NCBI GenBank assembly: GCA_009823505.1
Contig: VZQC01010551.1
Location: 675,509 to 739,508, forward strand
DNA: 64,000 nucleotides
Direction: 5' to 3'
DNA from: Rhizomys pruinosus
Taxonomy: Eukaryota > Chordata > Mammalia > Rodentia > Spalacidae
Position 1 is the first letter of the stretch, and the number at the start of each line of letters is the position of its first letter. A program made the position numbers and the translations under genes. Under the pieces are notes generated by a model that was given only the letters and a program-made list of their open reading frames with translations, was not told where the DNA came from and did no database searches. This document shows, piece by piece, positions 44,229 to 55,309 of this stretch.

Positions 44229-44445
44229 AGAGACTGGAGAAATGGCTCAGCAGCTAAGAGCGCTGGCTGCTCTAGCAAAGGACCCAGATTCATTTCCCAG
44301 CACCCACATGGCAGCTAACAACCATCCTTAACTCCAGTTCCAACAATCCAGCATCCTCTTCCGACCTTTGTGGGCCTTGTATGACACAGATATACTTACA
44401 CACATGCAGACAAAACACTCATACACATAAAATAAAAATAAATAG
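44229..44445 (+). mobile_element. B2 SINE
   Basis: AGACTGGAGAAATGGCTC to a CATAAAATAAAAATAAAT tail. Confidence 0.88.
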
Positions 44446-44595
44446 CTAGGCATGGTGGCACACAACTTCAGTCCCAGCACTTGGGAGGCAGAGGCAGGTG
44501 GAGCTGTGTGAGATTGAGGGCAGCCTGGGTGTCTACAGGGAGACCCTGTCTCAAAGTCTTGAAAAGACCAAATAAAAATAATAAATAAATAATTT
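44446..44595 (+). mobile_element. B1 SINE
   Basis: AGCTAGGCATGGTGGCAC to GAAAAGACCAAATAAAAAT; deletion after GGCAGCCTGGGTG. Inserted in the A tail of the preceding B2. Confidence 0.85.
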
Positions 44596-44893
44596 AAAGA
44601 AATTACACAAGCCTACATTATGAATTCAAATTCAAATCCTCCTAATGAGAGCTTGTGTTTGGTTAGCCATGCATTACTTCTGACTCATGTTCTTACATAC
44701 AAACCTTCATTTATAAAAGCTATATCCATTTTCTCAACATTAGTGAGGTAAAATAAGACTGGCATGTAGTTACATGCCTTGAATTACACAGTTAATTGTG
44801 CTCCGAGTTTAAAGAAATGAGATTATTTAAATCATCTCACCACGCAAGATAACAACTAGACAATTCTCCTAAAGAACTGGAGAAATGGTAAAG

Positions 44894-44975
44894 GGTGTGT
44901 GTGCGTGTGTGTGCACGTGTGTGCACGTGTATGTGTATGTTGTGCATGTGCACGTGTGTGTGTGTGTGTGTGGTT
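44894..44975. repeat. (GT)n with GTGCACGTGT variants
   Basis: Alternating purine-pyrimidine stretch of TGTGTGCGTGTGTGTGCACG-type units. Confidence 0.9.
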
Positions 44976-45620
44976 ACTCCAGTTGCAACTGTAGCAGTGT
45001 TTTCTTTATATATTTTCATCACTAAAAAATACATGTCTCAACCTAATGAAAAAAATATACCATGAACAAAATGAAATACTATGGACCAAATGAATTAAAA
45101 ATATATTGACAATGACAAGAAGAAATGAATTTGTATAAAATATTGCCATGAACCTTTAATACTTTTATTGATCGTTCTAAGTTAAAAGGGTGAATGGGAG
45201 ACCCTCCAGAAAACCATTTTGTTCTAGACACTGCCCTATTTCTTGACCCTGATAAATATGTGAAAGGTGTTTCCAGTTTCCTCCTAATTCCAAGGTTTGT
45301 TTGCCTTTAACTTTAAGCCAAAAGCTTTGGTTTCAAATGCACTCATCATAGAAACATTCATGGTTCATTCTGTGCTAGAAGCTTCTGACTACCTAAGCTG
45401 TCTCCACAGTGAGGGCACACACTCAAGGTCACTCTATCAGGGAATGTTGAGGGGGGTTACAAAATCTTATAATCTTATATTTTATCTTGTTTCAATTTTT
45501 ATTCATTTTGTGTGTATCTAATAACATAGTAATGTTACAATAGTAGTTTTATACAGCACACGTGTATATATTTGGCTATATATTTTAAAGTAAAGTTTTG
45601 CAAATAAGAGTGGTACTGTT

Positions 45621-45786
45621 GCCAGGCGTAGTGGCACATACCCTTAATCCCAGCACACGGGAGGTAGAGGCAGGCAGATCTCTGTGAGTTCAAGGCAAGC
45701 CTGGTCTACAGAGTGAGTGAGTTCCAGGCCAGCTGGGGCTATAGGGAGACCCTGTCTCAAAAAGGCAAAAAAAAAAAAAAAAAAAA
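45621..45786 (+). mobile_element. B1 SINE
   Basis: GCCAGGCGTAGTGGCAC to a 21-A tail. AGTGGTACT before and AGTGGTACC after. Confidence 0.92.
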
Positions 45787-45986
45787 AGTGGTACCGTGGT
45801 TCACTATACAGTTGTTTCATTTGTAAGATTTTTCCTCTAGACTTTAAAGTCTAATTATTAAATTTTACTTAAGTACTTTAAATAATGCCCAACATGTGAT
45901 AGAAAGCAAAATGAGTTATCCTATCAATCTTTCTGAAATTGCTGTCTTTAGCCACATCCCACTTCCTTTTTCTGTTTTGTTTTCAG

Positions 45987-46162
45987 ACTTTCCTGAAGGA
46001 GCGCTTTGACAGTGAAGAAATCAAGCCTGACTTATGGATGTCCTTAGAGGGTGGGAGCACTTGTACTGAGTGTGGCATTCTTGCTGAGAACACTGCACTC
46101 TATTTTGGGGGGTCCACTGTAAGACAAGCTATTACTCAAGACTTGGATCTCAGAGGTGCAAA
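45987..46162 (+). CDS. Reln: Reln exon 54 (end of first half of repeat 7, second subrepeat)
   Basis: 176 nt, residues about 2891-2948, ending with two bases of Lys2949. It encodes [39 protein letters not shown] and [12 protein letters not shown], the second subrepeat of repeat 7. The acceptor is TTTTGTTTTCAG before ACTTTCC; the donor is GCAAA then gtaagt. Splicing to exon 55 gives AA+A (Lys). Confidence 0.97.
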
Positions 46163-46302
46163 GTAAGTCACATTTTTGTCATTTTTATAACAAAACCACA
46201 AACTGATCCTAAATCAGTGAACACTTATATAAGCTGCTATGCAGGACTTGAGTGGAGGCTTTGCACTAATTCATCATTCTGACCATGTGTTCTTCCATTT
46301 AG
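46163..46302 (+). other. Reln intron 54 (140 bp)
   Basis: The shortest intron in the window, free of repeats. Donor GTAAGT, acceptor CTTCCATTTAG. Confidence 0.95.
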
Positions 46303-46409
46303 ATTCCTGCAATACTGGGGACGTATTGGCAGTGAGAATAACATGACCTCTTGCCATAGGCCCATCTGCCGGAAGGAAGGCGTGCTGCTGGACTACACTA
46401 CTGATGGAG
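46303..46409 (+). CDS. Reln: Reln exon 55 (repeat 7), ends at a GC donor
   Basis: 107 nt, residues about 2950-2984, ending with one base of Gly2985. It encodes [17 protein letters not shown] (sequon N2962), [16 protein letters not shown], the start of an Asp-box completed by exon 56. The donor is GATGGAG then gcatgt, a GC rather than GT donor. The nearest GT (46414) would shift the frame and break the Asp-box, so the GC site is well supported by the protein. Confidence 0.95.
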
Positions 46410-46649
46410 GCATGTTTCAGGGGTGACAGCCAGCCTTAGGGCAGATTCCCATATTCCACCAACACTCCTCAGAAATGCCTCTAAAAAAACTTTGCTAACA
46501 ATAATGGTCATGAAAACAGCAAAGAAAAAGCCACAGAACTTGTTTGTGTTGCATGTCCTATACATGTGACTTCAGTAGTAGAAAATCTACCCCAAAAAAG
46601 AGATCAAGAGAGAAATCACATTTAAAAATATAAATCAAACTTGGGCCTC

Positions 46650-46850
46650 AACAGTGAGAAGTACTGGCCGCTGTTGCAGAGGACCCGAGTTCAGTTCCCA
46701 ACACCCAACTGGCAGCTAACAACCATCTGTAACTCTAGTTCAAGGGGATCTGACACCTTCTGGCTTCCATGGGCTTTGCTGACACCGGTGCACTTACACG
46801 CATGCAGGGAATACACTCATACACATAAAAAATGAAAATAAGTAAATCAG
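46650..46850 (+). mobile_element. B2 SINE, diverged
   Basis: AGTACTGGCCGCTGTTGC, GTTCAGTTCCCAACACCC and CATACACATAAAAAATG. Confidence 0.8.
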
Positions 46851-47023
46851 AGGTAAGTTTTGGCCTGGAGAGGTAGTTCATACCTGTAGCCCGAGCACTA
46901 GGGGAACAGAAACAGGAGGAAAGCCAACCCCAGGCAAGCCTTGTCTGAAAATATAAAAAGGTTTTTAAAAGATTTTTTAAATTTTTTATTTGCTTTTTGA
47001 AATACATGTATCCAATATGTCTT

Positions 47024-47240
47024 TTTTTTTTTTTAGTATTTTTTCATGTATATGAGTGTACTGTCTGCATGTAGGTTGGTGCACCTGTGCCGTGCAGTGC
47101 TGCAGAGGTCAGAAGAGGGCGTCAGATTCCCCTGGAACTGGAGTTAAGTTCTTAGCCACCATGTGGGTGCTGGGAATCAAACCCAGGTCCTCTGCAAGAG
47201 CAATCGGTGCTCTTAACCGCCAAGCCATCTCTTAGCCCCA
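47024..47240 (-). mobile_element. B2 SINE (reverse), single-block subtype
   Basis: Poly-T tail to AAGCCATCTCTTAGCCCC. CAATATGTCTT before and CAATGTGTCTT after. Confidence 0.92.
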
Positions 47241-48046
47241 CAATGTGTCTTAATCATATCTACCCCAAGTCCTTTCCTCAGACTCCCCCTGAGGCCTCCC
47301 CAGAGTATCTCCCTACCAACACTATATAATTTTTGTTAAAGAATAAAAGAAAAAAAGAAATTTGAATGATTTTTCAAGTAAAATACAATTTTGAAAACAT
47401 TCTAAAGCATCTTGTGCCAATAATAAATGTAAATACCATAGAGAATATACAAGAAAACTTCACTGATTGTGAGAGAAAATATCCTAAATTATTTTCAAGT
47501 AACTAACAGTCCCATAATGCCATGAGGTCTTTGGAAAATATACTTTAGCAAACAAATATCATTCTGCATATCTCACGGATAGATGAGCCCAAATATTTTA
47601 ACCTAATCACAAAGTGTTTTCTTAAGTAATTTAAAATTTTACCTATAATCCTATTAAGCAATTAGTTATACTTCCTATCAGTCAAAATAACTGCAAATTA
47701 TATAGCATTATAAAAGCTGTACTTCAAATAATAGAACTTATTGCCTAGAAACATGATTATCCTCTTGTTTATGAGAAATAGTACCTGTGAGAATCTAGAA
47801 CTCAATCTTAAATGCAGAAATTATACAATTTTTACTTCAAGTTTTTATCAAGTATATCTAAATATCCTTTTCTCAACGTTGGCTTCATATCTTCATATTG
47901 AAGCAATGCCCATAAGTGTCAGATAGATACCCAGTCACCAAATGCAGTTTTCATTTCTTTAGAAAGTTCATAGTATTTGCAATATATTGGTGGTTTGGGG
48001 GGTTTCCCCCAGATATATTATTGTGTTGATACATTTACTTTTATAG

Positions 48047-48289
48047 GAATTACTTGGACTTTGCTTCATGAGATGGATTTCCAGAAATACATTTCTGTGA
48101 GACACGACTACATCCTCCTTCCGGAGGAGGCCCTCACCAACACAACTCGGCTTCGATGGTGGCAGCCTTTTGTGATCAACAATGGAATTGTGGTCTCCGG
48201 GGTGGAGCGCGCTCAGTGGGCACTAGACAATATTCTGATTGGTGGAGCAGAAATCAATCCAAGCCAACTGGTAGATACCTTTGATGACG
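48047..48289 (+). CDS. Reln: Reln exon 56 (repeat 7 to repeat 8 boundary)
   Basis: 243 nt, residues about 2986-3065. Two bases complete Gly2985, restoring the Asp-box TTDGGITW. It encodes [20 protein letters not shown], the sequon NTT at N3016, [18 protein letters not shown] and [16 protein letters not shown], closing repeat 7. The acceptor is TTACTTTTATAG; the donor is GACG then gtaaga. Splicing to exon 57 gives G+AA (Glu). Confidence 0.97.
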
Positions 48290-49112
48290 GTAAGAAGCAA
48301 CGTATTGAACACTTTTCTTCCATGTCAGCTGTTCATCTGTTCTTACCTTCAGATGAGTTACTCCTGGAAAGCACTTAAAACATCTAGTCCAAGCTGTGCT
48401 CAAGCAATGTTTACTGTTGTTAAGGCTGTAGTTTATTGTTTATTTGCTAAAATATCAGCAGAGAATTTAATAAACACTGCTAAACACAAAATGTATTGTT
48501 TGCCTGTTATTTGGAATTACAGTACCTTAAAATTTTTCAGTTCTTTTAGTAATGCCTATACCATGAAACAGATATTGCAGCTGCCTAAAATCTTGACAAA
48601 AATTTCCATCTGATCCAAGTTACCTAGACAGGCAATTATATATTACAATGGAGTCATCGTTATAATAACCATTAATAGTTTCCTCTAAACTTGCGTTCTT
48701 ACTTGGGATTTATGTGTTAAGACAGTTAAATAAAATAAATATCCATCCTCAATAGTAAATAAAATGCTAGAACATAAACAGGAAAGTAATTTAACAATAA
48801 ACAACTTAGTTCAAGAAAATAACACATGGGGCTGGAGAGATGGCCTAGTGGTTAAGAGCACCAACTGCTCTTGCAGAGGACCCGGGTTTGATTCCCAGCA
48901 CCCACATGGCAGCTAAGAACCGTCTTTTACTCCAGTTCTAGGGGAATCCTACGCCCTCTTCTGACCTCTGTGGCATTGCACGATATGGGTGCACCAACCT
49001 ACATGCAGACAGTACACTCATACACATAAAAAATAAATAAATAGATAGATAATTTTTAAAAAGAAAAAAAAAAGAAAATAACACATGGTATTGCTTCCTA
49101 TCTATTTAACAG
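48290..49112 (+). other. Reln intron 56
   Basis: 0.8 kb. The 3' quarter is a young B2 with its target-site duplication, leaving only 24 nt between the repeat and exon 57. The 5' half shows nothing recognised. Confidence 0.92.
48830..49072 (+). mobile_element. B2 SINE inserted next to the exon 57 acceptor
   Basis: GGCTGGAGAGATGGCCTAG to an A-rich tail, single-block subtype. AGAAAATAACACATGG flanks it at 48814-48829 and 49073-49088 with no mismatch. Confidence 0.95.
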
Positions 49113-49288
49113 AAGGCGCTTCCCATGAAGAAAACTGGAGTTTTTACCCTAACGCAGTGAGGACAGCAGGGTTCTGTGGCAATCCATCCTTCCACCTCTA
49201 CTGGCCAAATAAAAAGAAGGACAAGACTCATAATGCGCTCTCTTCCCGGGAACTCATTATACAACCAGGATACATGATGCAGTTTAAA
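49113..49288 (+). CDS. Reln: Reln exon 57 (reelin repeat 8, N-terminal part)
   Basis: 176 nt, residues about 3067-3124. It encodes [19 protein letters not shown] (sequon N3073), [17 protein letters not shown] and PGYMMQFK, matching the start of repeat 8. Two bases complete Glu3066; the exon ends in phase. The acceptor is CTATTTAACAG, with an A-rich retroposon tail close upstream; the donor is AAA then gtaagg. Confidence 0.97.
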
Positions 49289-49617
49289 GTAAGGGAAAGT
49301 GGCTCTTCAATACATAAAGTGGCAAATTCTATTCAGGCTGTGGAGAAGGTCTTTGTTCTGACAACTATAGGCAAATGATTGATTTCATTCATTAAAAGAT
49401 ACTGTGTCTTATGATAATGTTTCACAAAGGCCTTTCTTGAAGTATGATTGTTTGAGCATGGATAAAATCTCTGAATATGTTAGGACACAGCAATAAATGT
49501 GACTTTGTTATATCTTATATATATAATCTTAATCTCATTTACCCAAACGTTACCAATAAAAAAGCTCACATAGATGCCTCTGGCTATTTCTGATTCTCTG
49601 TAGCTCTCATGGCATGC

Positions 49618-49618
49618 A

Positions 49619-49662
<44 letters not shown>
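49618..49662. repeat. (TC)n microsatellite
   Basis: About 20 TC units. Confidence 0.95.
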
Positions 49663-49665
<3 letters not shown>

Positions 49666-49832
49666 TGCCTGTTACATTCATTAAACCATTTGCTTCTACA
49701 GCTATTCTTTTTCAGTGTACCTTTCAATTCTCCTTTGTTTCTGACTTTATAAGCCTATACACTAGCCCAGTTGGAACCTCCCAATGCCTCAAAAAACTAG
49801 AGAGAATTTTCAAACTTTTTCAACTGAGTTTT

Positions 49833-49994
49833 GTTTTTGTTTTGTTTTGTTTTGTCTTTTCGAGACAGGGTCTCCCTGTAGCCCCGGCTGTCCTGGAACT
49901 CACTCTGTAGACCAGGCTGACCTTGAACTCACTAAGATCTGCCTGTCTCTGCCTCCAAGTGCTAGGATTAAAGGCATGTGCCACCACGTCCAGC
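49833..49994 (-). mobile_element. B1 SINE (reverse)
   Basis: (TTTTG)n tail, CTTTTCGAGACAGGGTCTCC to CCACCACGTCCAGC. TCAACTGAGTTTT at 49820 and 49995. Confidence 0.94.
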
Positions 49995-50131
49995 TCAACT
50001 GAGTTTTTTAAACTAGAAGCTGTGGGGGGTGGGGGAGGCTCCCAATTAATAGACACTCCAAGAGAATGGTAATGCAGTATCAACTGGTGTCTCCAATGCA
50101 AATTTTTTTTGAATTTTTTTTCAAAGCCAAT

Positions 50132-50360
50132 TTTTTAAACAATTTTTAATTTATTTTTGTATATGTATGAATGTACTTTCTGCATGTAGGTCTGTGCACC
50201 CGTGTTGTGCAGTGCCTTGGAAGTCAGAAGAAGGTGTCGGATTCCCCTGGAACTGGAGTCAAAGACGGTTCTTAGCTGCCATGTGGGTGCTGGGGATCAA
50301 ACCCAGGTCCTCTGCAAGAGCAGTCAGCACTCTTAACAGCTAGGCCATCTCTCCAGCCTG
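50132..50360 (-). mobile_element. B2 SINE (reverse), single-block subtype
   Basis: TTTAATTTATTTTTGTATATG to GGCCATCTCTCCAGCC. Confidence 0.92.
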
Positions 50361-50805
50361 CAAAATGTATTTTAAAGAGACATTTCAGAACTGCAGTTTA
50401 ACACTAGACCATCTTAACGCATCAGTTATTCTAACGACCTTATTTTAAAAGATGTACCAGAGACATCATTAGCAGAAATTAAAAGGTATTGGCTTTTCCC
50501 CTTGGCTCTATGTTAAACTCTTCTTGGAGACTAAAGAGCAAGACAAGTTCCCCCTGTGCTCCCACACCCTTAGAACAGTACTTAGCCCTGAAGGGCGCCC
50601 AAGGTCACTTCAGCGTCATTCCGCCCCACCTTCTGTGCTGTCTCTTTGGAGTGAGGTTTTGTTCCCTTCCTGCTCCCGTTGTGGCCCCTTTCAAAGGCAG
50701 TCACATTTGATTAATTGAATATGGCATCCTTGATGCTTCTGTCAACCCGGGACTAAATGAGACTTCATTTTTTTTTTCTAAAACTGAGTCAGTATTTAAA
50801 ATAAA

Positions 50806-50995
50806 AATGGGTGTGTAAAGATAGCACAGTGGTTAAGAATGCTTGCTGCTCTTGCATGGGGCCTGATTCAGTTCCCCACACCAATATCAGGCAGTTCACA
50901 ACTATCTGTAACTCCAACTCCAAAAGGACTCAGTGCCTCTGGTCTCTGCAAGTACCTACACACACACACACAAATTAAAAATAAATCATTTTTAA
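50806..50995 (+). mobile_element. Old B2-like SINE
   Basis: GATAGCACAGTGGTTAAG, TTCAGTTCCCCACACC and AACTCCAACTCCAAAAGG. Confidence 0.7.
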
Positions 50996-51007
50996 AAGAG
51001 GAAAGAA

Positions 51008-51230
51008 GGGCTATAGAGATTGCTCAGTGGTTAAGAGCACTGGCTGTTTTTGCAATTCCCAAAACCCACATGGCAGCTAACTACCATCCATAACTCCAGT
51101 TCCAGGGGAACCTGACACCCCCTTCTGAACTCCTCAGGCATTGCACAGTGTAGATGCACTTACACATGTGCAGGTGATGCACTCATTCACATGAAATAAA
51201 AATAAATAAATTTTTAAAGGGAAAGAAAAT
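51008..51230 (+). mobile_element. B2 SINE with internal deletion
   Basis: GGGCTATAGAGATTGCTCAG to a CATGAAATAAAAATAAAT tail; part of the B-box region is missing (TTTTTGCAATTCCC). Confidence 0.85.
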
Positions 51231-51329
51231 GTGTCCCCAGAAATTTAGTGCAATATCACTAACACTGTGTTCTTTAAGGCTACCATAAACTACCCTACCC
51301 AAATCAGCTTTCACCTGTGCTTCCTCTCT

Positions 51330-51428
51330 ATTTTTTTTTTTTTTTTTTGGTCTTTTTGAGACAGGGTCTCCCTGTAGCCCCAGCTGTCCTGGAACTCACT
51401 CTGTAGACCAGGCTGGCCTTGAACTCAC
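51330..51428 (-). mobile_element. B1 SINE, truncated (reverse)
   Basis: Poly-T, GGTCTTTTTGAGACAGGG, CTGTAGACCAGGCTGGCC, then stops at GAACTCACAATC. Confidence 0.88.
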
Positions 51429-51664
51429 AATCTGAACCATTCAACAATGTTGCTCACCTTTGTCAACTTGGGAGACTCTCTTTGATTCAAGTTCTTCTCT
51501 TCTTGATATCTACTTCTACCCCTTTTTAATTTCCTTCCCTCCACCCTCTTATGCATCAGCATTTTGTGAAGTCTTCTGGCTTCAAGTAATACGTGATGAA
51601 GAAGACATCTCAAATCTCATATCTGATTTTTACTGTATCACTATCTCTATTTTTATTAACTTTT

Positions 51665-51850
51665 AAAATTACATTATTTTTATTATGTGTGTATCTGTGT
51701 GTAGCTCACATGTGCTGTGGCACACATGTAACATCAAGGGCAGCTTGCCAGAGTTGATTTTCTCCTTTTGCACTGTGAGACCCAGTGATCAAACTCAGAT
51801 CACCAGGCTTAGACAGGCATCTTTACCCACTGAGTCATATCACCAGCCCA
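51665..51850 (-). mobile_element. B3 SINE (reverse)
   Basis: TTATTATGTGTGTATCTGTG, CAGAGTTGATTTTCTCC, CAAACTCAGATCACCAGGC and ACCCACTGAGTCATATCACC match the reverse of B3. Confidence 0.7.
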
Positions 51851-52184
51851 ATAACTCTTTTTTGAATAGTTTCTACACATTTCTGACTTTGTGCACAAGC
51901 ACTTTGATCCAACACATCTTCATGAACTCAGCATCTTCCTTCCTATATCAGTTTTTCTTTCTTATTATCCCATTTCTATTGATGGTACCAACTTTTCCTT
52001 AGTAAATAGCTTTAATTCTTCACTTTTCTCATGTAATCAGTTCTGTGCATTTTAATTCTACTTCCTGATGTTCATCTCTTTCACCAGCTATTCTTTGCTC
52101 TATTATGTCCATTCTTGCCCTATGTAAGTCAAATGTCCACCAAGTTCCACCCCCATCCATTTCTCTCCATTCCTATCTGACTTT

Positions 52185-52640
52185 ATGTTAGAGTCAGATT
52201 AACTTTATGAAGTACTGCATGTGGTTCATTATTCCACTCCTCATAGACCTTCAGTGGTTCTCTTCTGTTTAGCAAGTTGAGAGCACATACCTTAGACTGT
52301 ATCGCACCCTGCCCGATTCAGCCAACCTCTCCAACTTCACCCCCAACATTCCATGCCCTTGTCACTTGGATCCAAGCTCACTGTTCAAGAACTTTATGTC
52401 CACTCACACTTCCTCCTTCCTGAATAGCTTTCTGCCATCTTCACCAGTGTCTCGGATGTTCCCCATCCCTCAGGGACAGCTCACATGTACCCTAGTGGAT
52501 GAATTCTTTTACAGTCCATTAAATCCATTTAATGCAATCTCTCCATTCCTATGAAGCACTGCAGTATTTTATTTATACTGTTTATGCTTCCCACTACAAT
52601 TATTGGAGTTCACTTCTTGGTCTGCCTTTGAATTCAGAGT
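52185..52640 (+). mobile_element. Ancient L2 (LINE-2) 3' fragment
   Basis: TTCATTATTCCACTCCTC, CCTTCAGTGGTTCTCTTC, CAACCTCTCCAACTTCACCC, CTCAGGGACAGCTCACATG and CACTACAATTATTGGAGTTC follow the order of the L2 3' end. Identified from memory of the consensus. Confidence 0.55.
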
Positions 52641-53184
52641 TGTTTTATTCAGAAGTATATGGCCTGAAATGTTTAGCCCCAACTTTCCCTAATATTACAC
52701 TGAAATAGATTAAATTGTAGATTAAATTACAATTATGACTTAACTTTGAGTTACCAAAGTTTATAGCATTTATGCATTATTAATGGCTCAAACATTCAAC
52801 TGCATATAATACAGAAAAGGAGAAATAGCTATAAGAATGAATATTACATAATTAAAAATTGCTCCTTTCACTTCCAAAAAACCCGACAGTAGCCTCTGAG
52901 AAGCTACATGTCTTGAATCAGATCCTTCCAATTTCTTTTCACAATTTCCCATTATATTATTTTCTTTTGAGCCAATTTATCCTATCTAAATTTAATATGA
53001 TACACTAATTAAATTAGTAGAAATAATGCCTTAAAAACTTTCATTCTCATCTTCTTTGAAAATTGCATGTCTTAACAGCTCTAAAGAATGCATTCTCCAC
53101 AGGCTAGTAGACTGCTCTGTGAAACCTTTTCTGAATAGTTCTTGATTCTATCAGAGTCATAGTGCTGAGAAGCAGGGTTTCTTT

Positions 53185-53310
53185 TTTATAATCTTTTATT
53201 GAAGTTTTGTGCATTTCCTACATCACTTCTCAGTCCAATCCAGACTCATTTCTCCCTCCATGCCCCCGGCCCCTCCCAAGTTCATGCAGTCTGCCATACA
53301 TGTCCTGTTT
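53185..53310 (-). mobile_element. Possible L1 fragment (reverse)
   Basis: TTATAATCTTTTATTGAAG start resembles the reverse L1-type fragment at 2036. Family uncertain. A G-run follows at about 53352. Confidence 0.3.
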
Positions 53311-53459
53311 CCCCTTCTGAGTCTTTTCAAAGTTTTTCAAAGCAGATTATTTGGGGGGGGGGGTTCTACTGGAGTCTACTGGAGAAGCAGGGTTTATGAT
53401 GAGTCACTGTGGGTATCTTTTAGTCTGGTTTATATATTGGTTATCTATATTTGTTTTAG

Positions 53460-53533
53460 ATTGTGGTGGGTTGCGAAGCCACTTCTTGTGGTGACCTTCA
53501 CTCTGTGATGTTGGAATACACTAAGGATGCAAG
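53460..53533 (+). CDS. Reln: Reln exon 58 (repeat 8)
   Basis: 74 nt, the smallest exon here, residues about 3125-3148, ending with two bases of Arg3149. It encodes IVVGCEATSCGDLHSVM and LEYTKDA, a central strand pair of repeat 8 at the position where other repeats have an Asp-box. The acceptor is TTGTTTTAG; the donor is GCAAG then gttagt. Splicing to exon 59 gives AG+A (Arg). Confidence 0.96.
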
Positions 53534-54411
53534 GTTAGTGAAATAGTTTTATGTTTTTCCAAACTTAAACACATAATTCAAATGTTTGTCTATTTTTAAG
53601 GTAGCAATTGCAAAGATGAAATTTTGTGTACCAAAAGTAGTAGTTTTCAGGGGATGGTGATATATACCTCCTATGGCAATGTTCAGTAGACTGAGGCAGC
53701 CTGGACTACCTAGAGCCACCATATCTCAAAATCATGTGTCAGTTCATATGTATTTTCATGTAAATTTCATTGGTATAAAAATTTATCCATAGATCTTCAA
53801 ATTTTTCTTTAAAACCAAGAAAATTCATTTTCACACCAAGAAGCAGCTAAGAACATTACATTATAGAATAAGTAAGACACCAAATTTGTCCTCAGAATAG
53901 AACTATTTTGTTCATGTTGCTCATTTTCAACAAACCTTGAGAAAAGTTCTAATAAGCGAATGATCTGAACCTCCTTCAGCCCAGTTCTGATTCCTAAAGC
54001 ACGTTAGCAAGGGCAGGACCCTCCCCTTGTCGATGGCTCTATCTCCTACCAACACTTTGAAAACTTAATCATAGTGAATTAAGTTTGGTTCAACATTTCT
54101 GTCAGTTAGTTCCAAGTATGTTTCTAGTAACAATATTTGTGAGAAGTCACTGGAAGTTATTGCTACACATGCTATTAATTTATTCTGTTGTCTATAAATA
54201 CATCTGTGTGCTTTTAGAGTTAGCATACATCTTATGAGAAAATATTCTTTGTTATTTTTGGAAATTATTTTCAGTGGTTCTGTGATCTATAATTATATAT
54301 ACCAAGAAAGAGGAAAGTCAAGTAAAATGATTTAACCTTTAGCAATATGTAGACATCATATTAACCATAATTTCCTTTGATTGGTTTATGCAACCCTTTT
54401 GGTTTCTGCAG
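53534..54411 (+). other. Reln intron 58
   Basis: 0.9 kb with no element I can name; acceptor CCTTTTGGTTTCTGCAG. Confidence 0.9.
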
Positions 54412-54573
54412 ATCTGACTCCTGGCAGCTCGTGCAGACCCAGTGCCTTCCTTCTTCTTCAAACAGCATTGGCTGCTCTCCCTTCCAGTTCCATGAAGCCA
54501 CCATCTACAACGCTGTCAACAGCTCAAGCTGGAAGAGGATCACCATCCAGCTGCCTGACCATGTTTCCTCCAG
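54412..54573 (+). CDS. Reln: Reln exon 59 (repeat 8)
   Basis: 162 nt, residues about 3150-3202, ending with two bases of Ser3203. It encodes [38 protein letters not shown] (sequon N3185) and [12 protein letters not shown]. The acceptor is GGTTTCTGCAG; the donor is TCCAG then gtgggc. Confidence 0.97.
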
Positions 54574-54768
54574 GTGGGCTGTTTGTGAAGGGAAACCTAA
54601 TCAAACTGTCTGCAACATCTATCAAGTTTGAGTAGAGAACCGGGAACAGAGTTTTAGCTGCAGTCCTGGGACCTTTTCCACTTCTTACCATCCCATGCCC
54701 CATGATACCCCAAGAAAAAAGATTAAAAAATATTTGCAAATGATTTGTAGATCTCAGATTTTCTTTTA

Positions 54769-54982
54769 AAAAAAATTTTTTTATGTGTATGAGTGTACTG
54801 TCTACATGTAGGTTGGTGCACTCGTGTCATATAATGCCACGGAAGTCAGAAGAGAGCGTCAGATTTCCCTGGAACTGGAGTTAAAGACGGTTCTTAGCCG
54901 CCATGTGGGTGGTGGGAATCAAACCCAGGTCCTCTGCAAGAGCAGTCGGCCCTCTTAACCACTAAACCATCTCTCCAGCCCC
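54769..54982 (-). mobile_element. B2 SINE (reverse), single-block subtype
   Basis: AAATTTTTTTATGTGTATG to ACCATCTCTCCAGCCCC. ATCTCAGATTTTCTTTTA at 54751 and ATCTTAGATTTTCTTTTA at 54983, one mismatch in 18. Confidence 0.94.
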
Positions 54983-55309
54983 ATCTTAGATTTTCTTTTA
55001 ATTACATATGGTACATGTGCAAAGTTCACTCACAGACTCTGAATGACAGATCCTAAACAGAGACTGGGATTGGGACCAGTTCTGTCCTCTCAAAGGATGC
55101 TCTGCCCATGTAGGTATGCAGAACCGTCAGATTCCACAGAGCTGAGCATAATCTGGAAATTTTGTGATCTTCCTAGAAAAACATTCATTCACTGAACAAT
55201 CTGAAAAATGATAACCTCTGTAGGAAAAAATGGACACAGAATTACTGTAGAAAAGGAAATTCCTATAAGTATTGCACGGACAAAACAATATTCAAGACTG
55301 TACACATGG

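Larger units (their letters stand above)
41387..45986 (+). other. Reln intron 53
   Basis: 4.6 kb with B1 and B2 copies, an L1 3' end, a second single-N join at 43714 and a GT/GTGCAC tract. About 42330-42640 and 44985-45600 show nothing recognised. Confidence 0.88.
46410..48046 (+). other. Reln intron 55 (GC-AG type)
   Basis: 1.6 kb with two B2 copies and an old B1-like stretch. 47290-48040 is AT-rich and unrecognised. Begins GCATGT, ends CTTTTATAG. Confidence 0.9.
49289..53459 (+). other. Reln intron 57
   Basis: 4.2 kb with a TC repeat, two B1, three B2 and one B3 element, an ancient L2 fragment and a retroelement-like stretch. About 52640-53180 is unrecognised. Confidence 0.88.

Noticed and set aside
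46410..46415. Using the GT at 46414 as the exon 55 donor
   Set aside because: It adds four bases, shifts the frame and destroys the Asp-box shared with exon 56; the GC donor keeps both.
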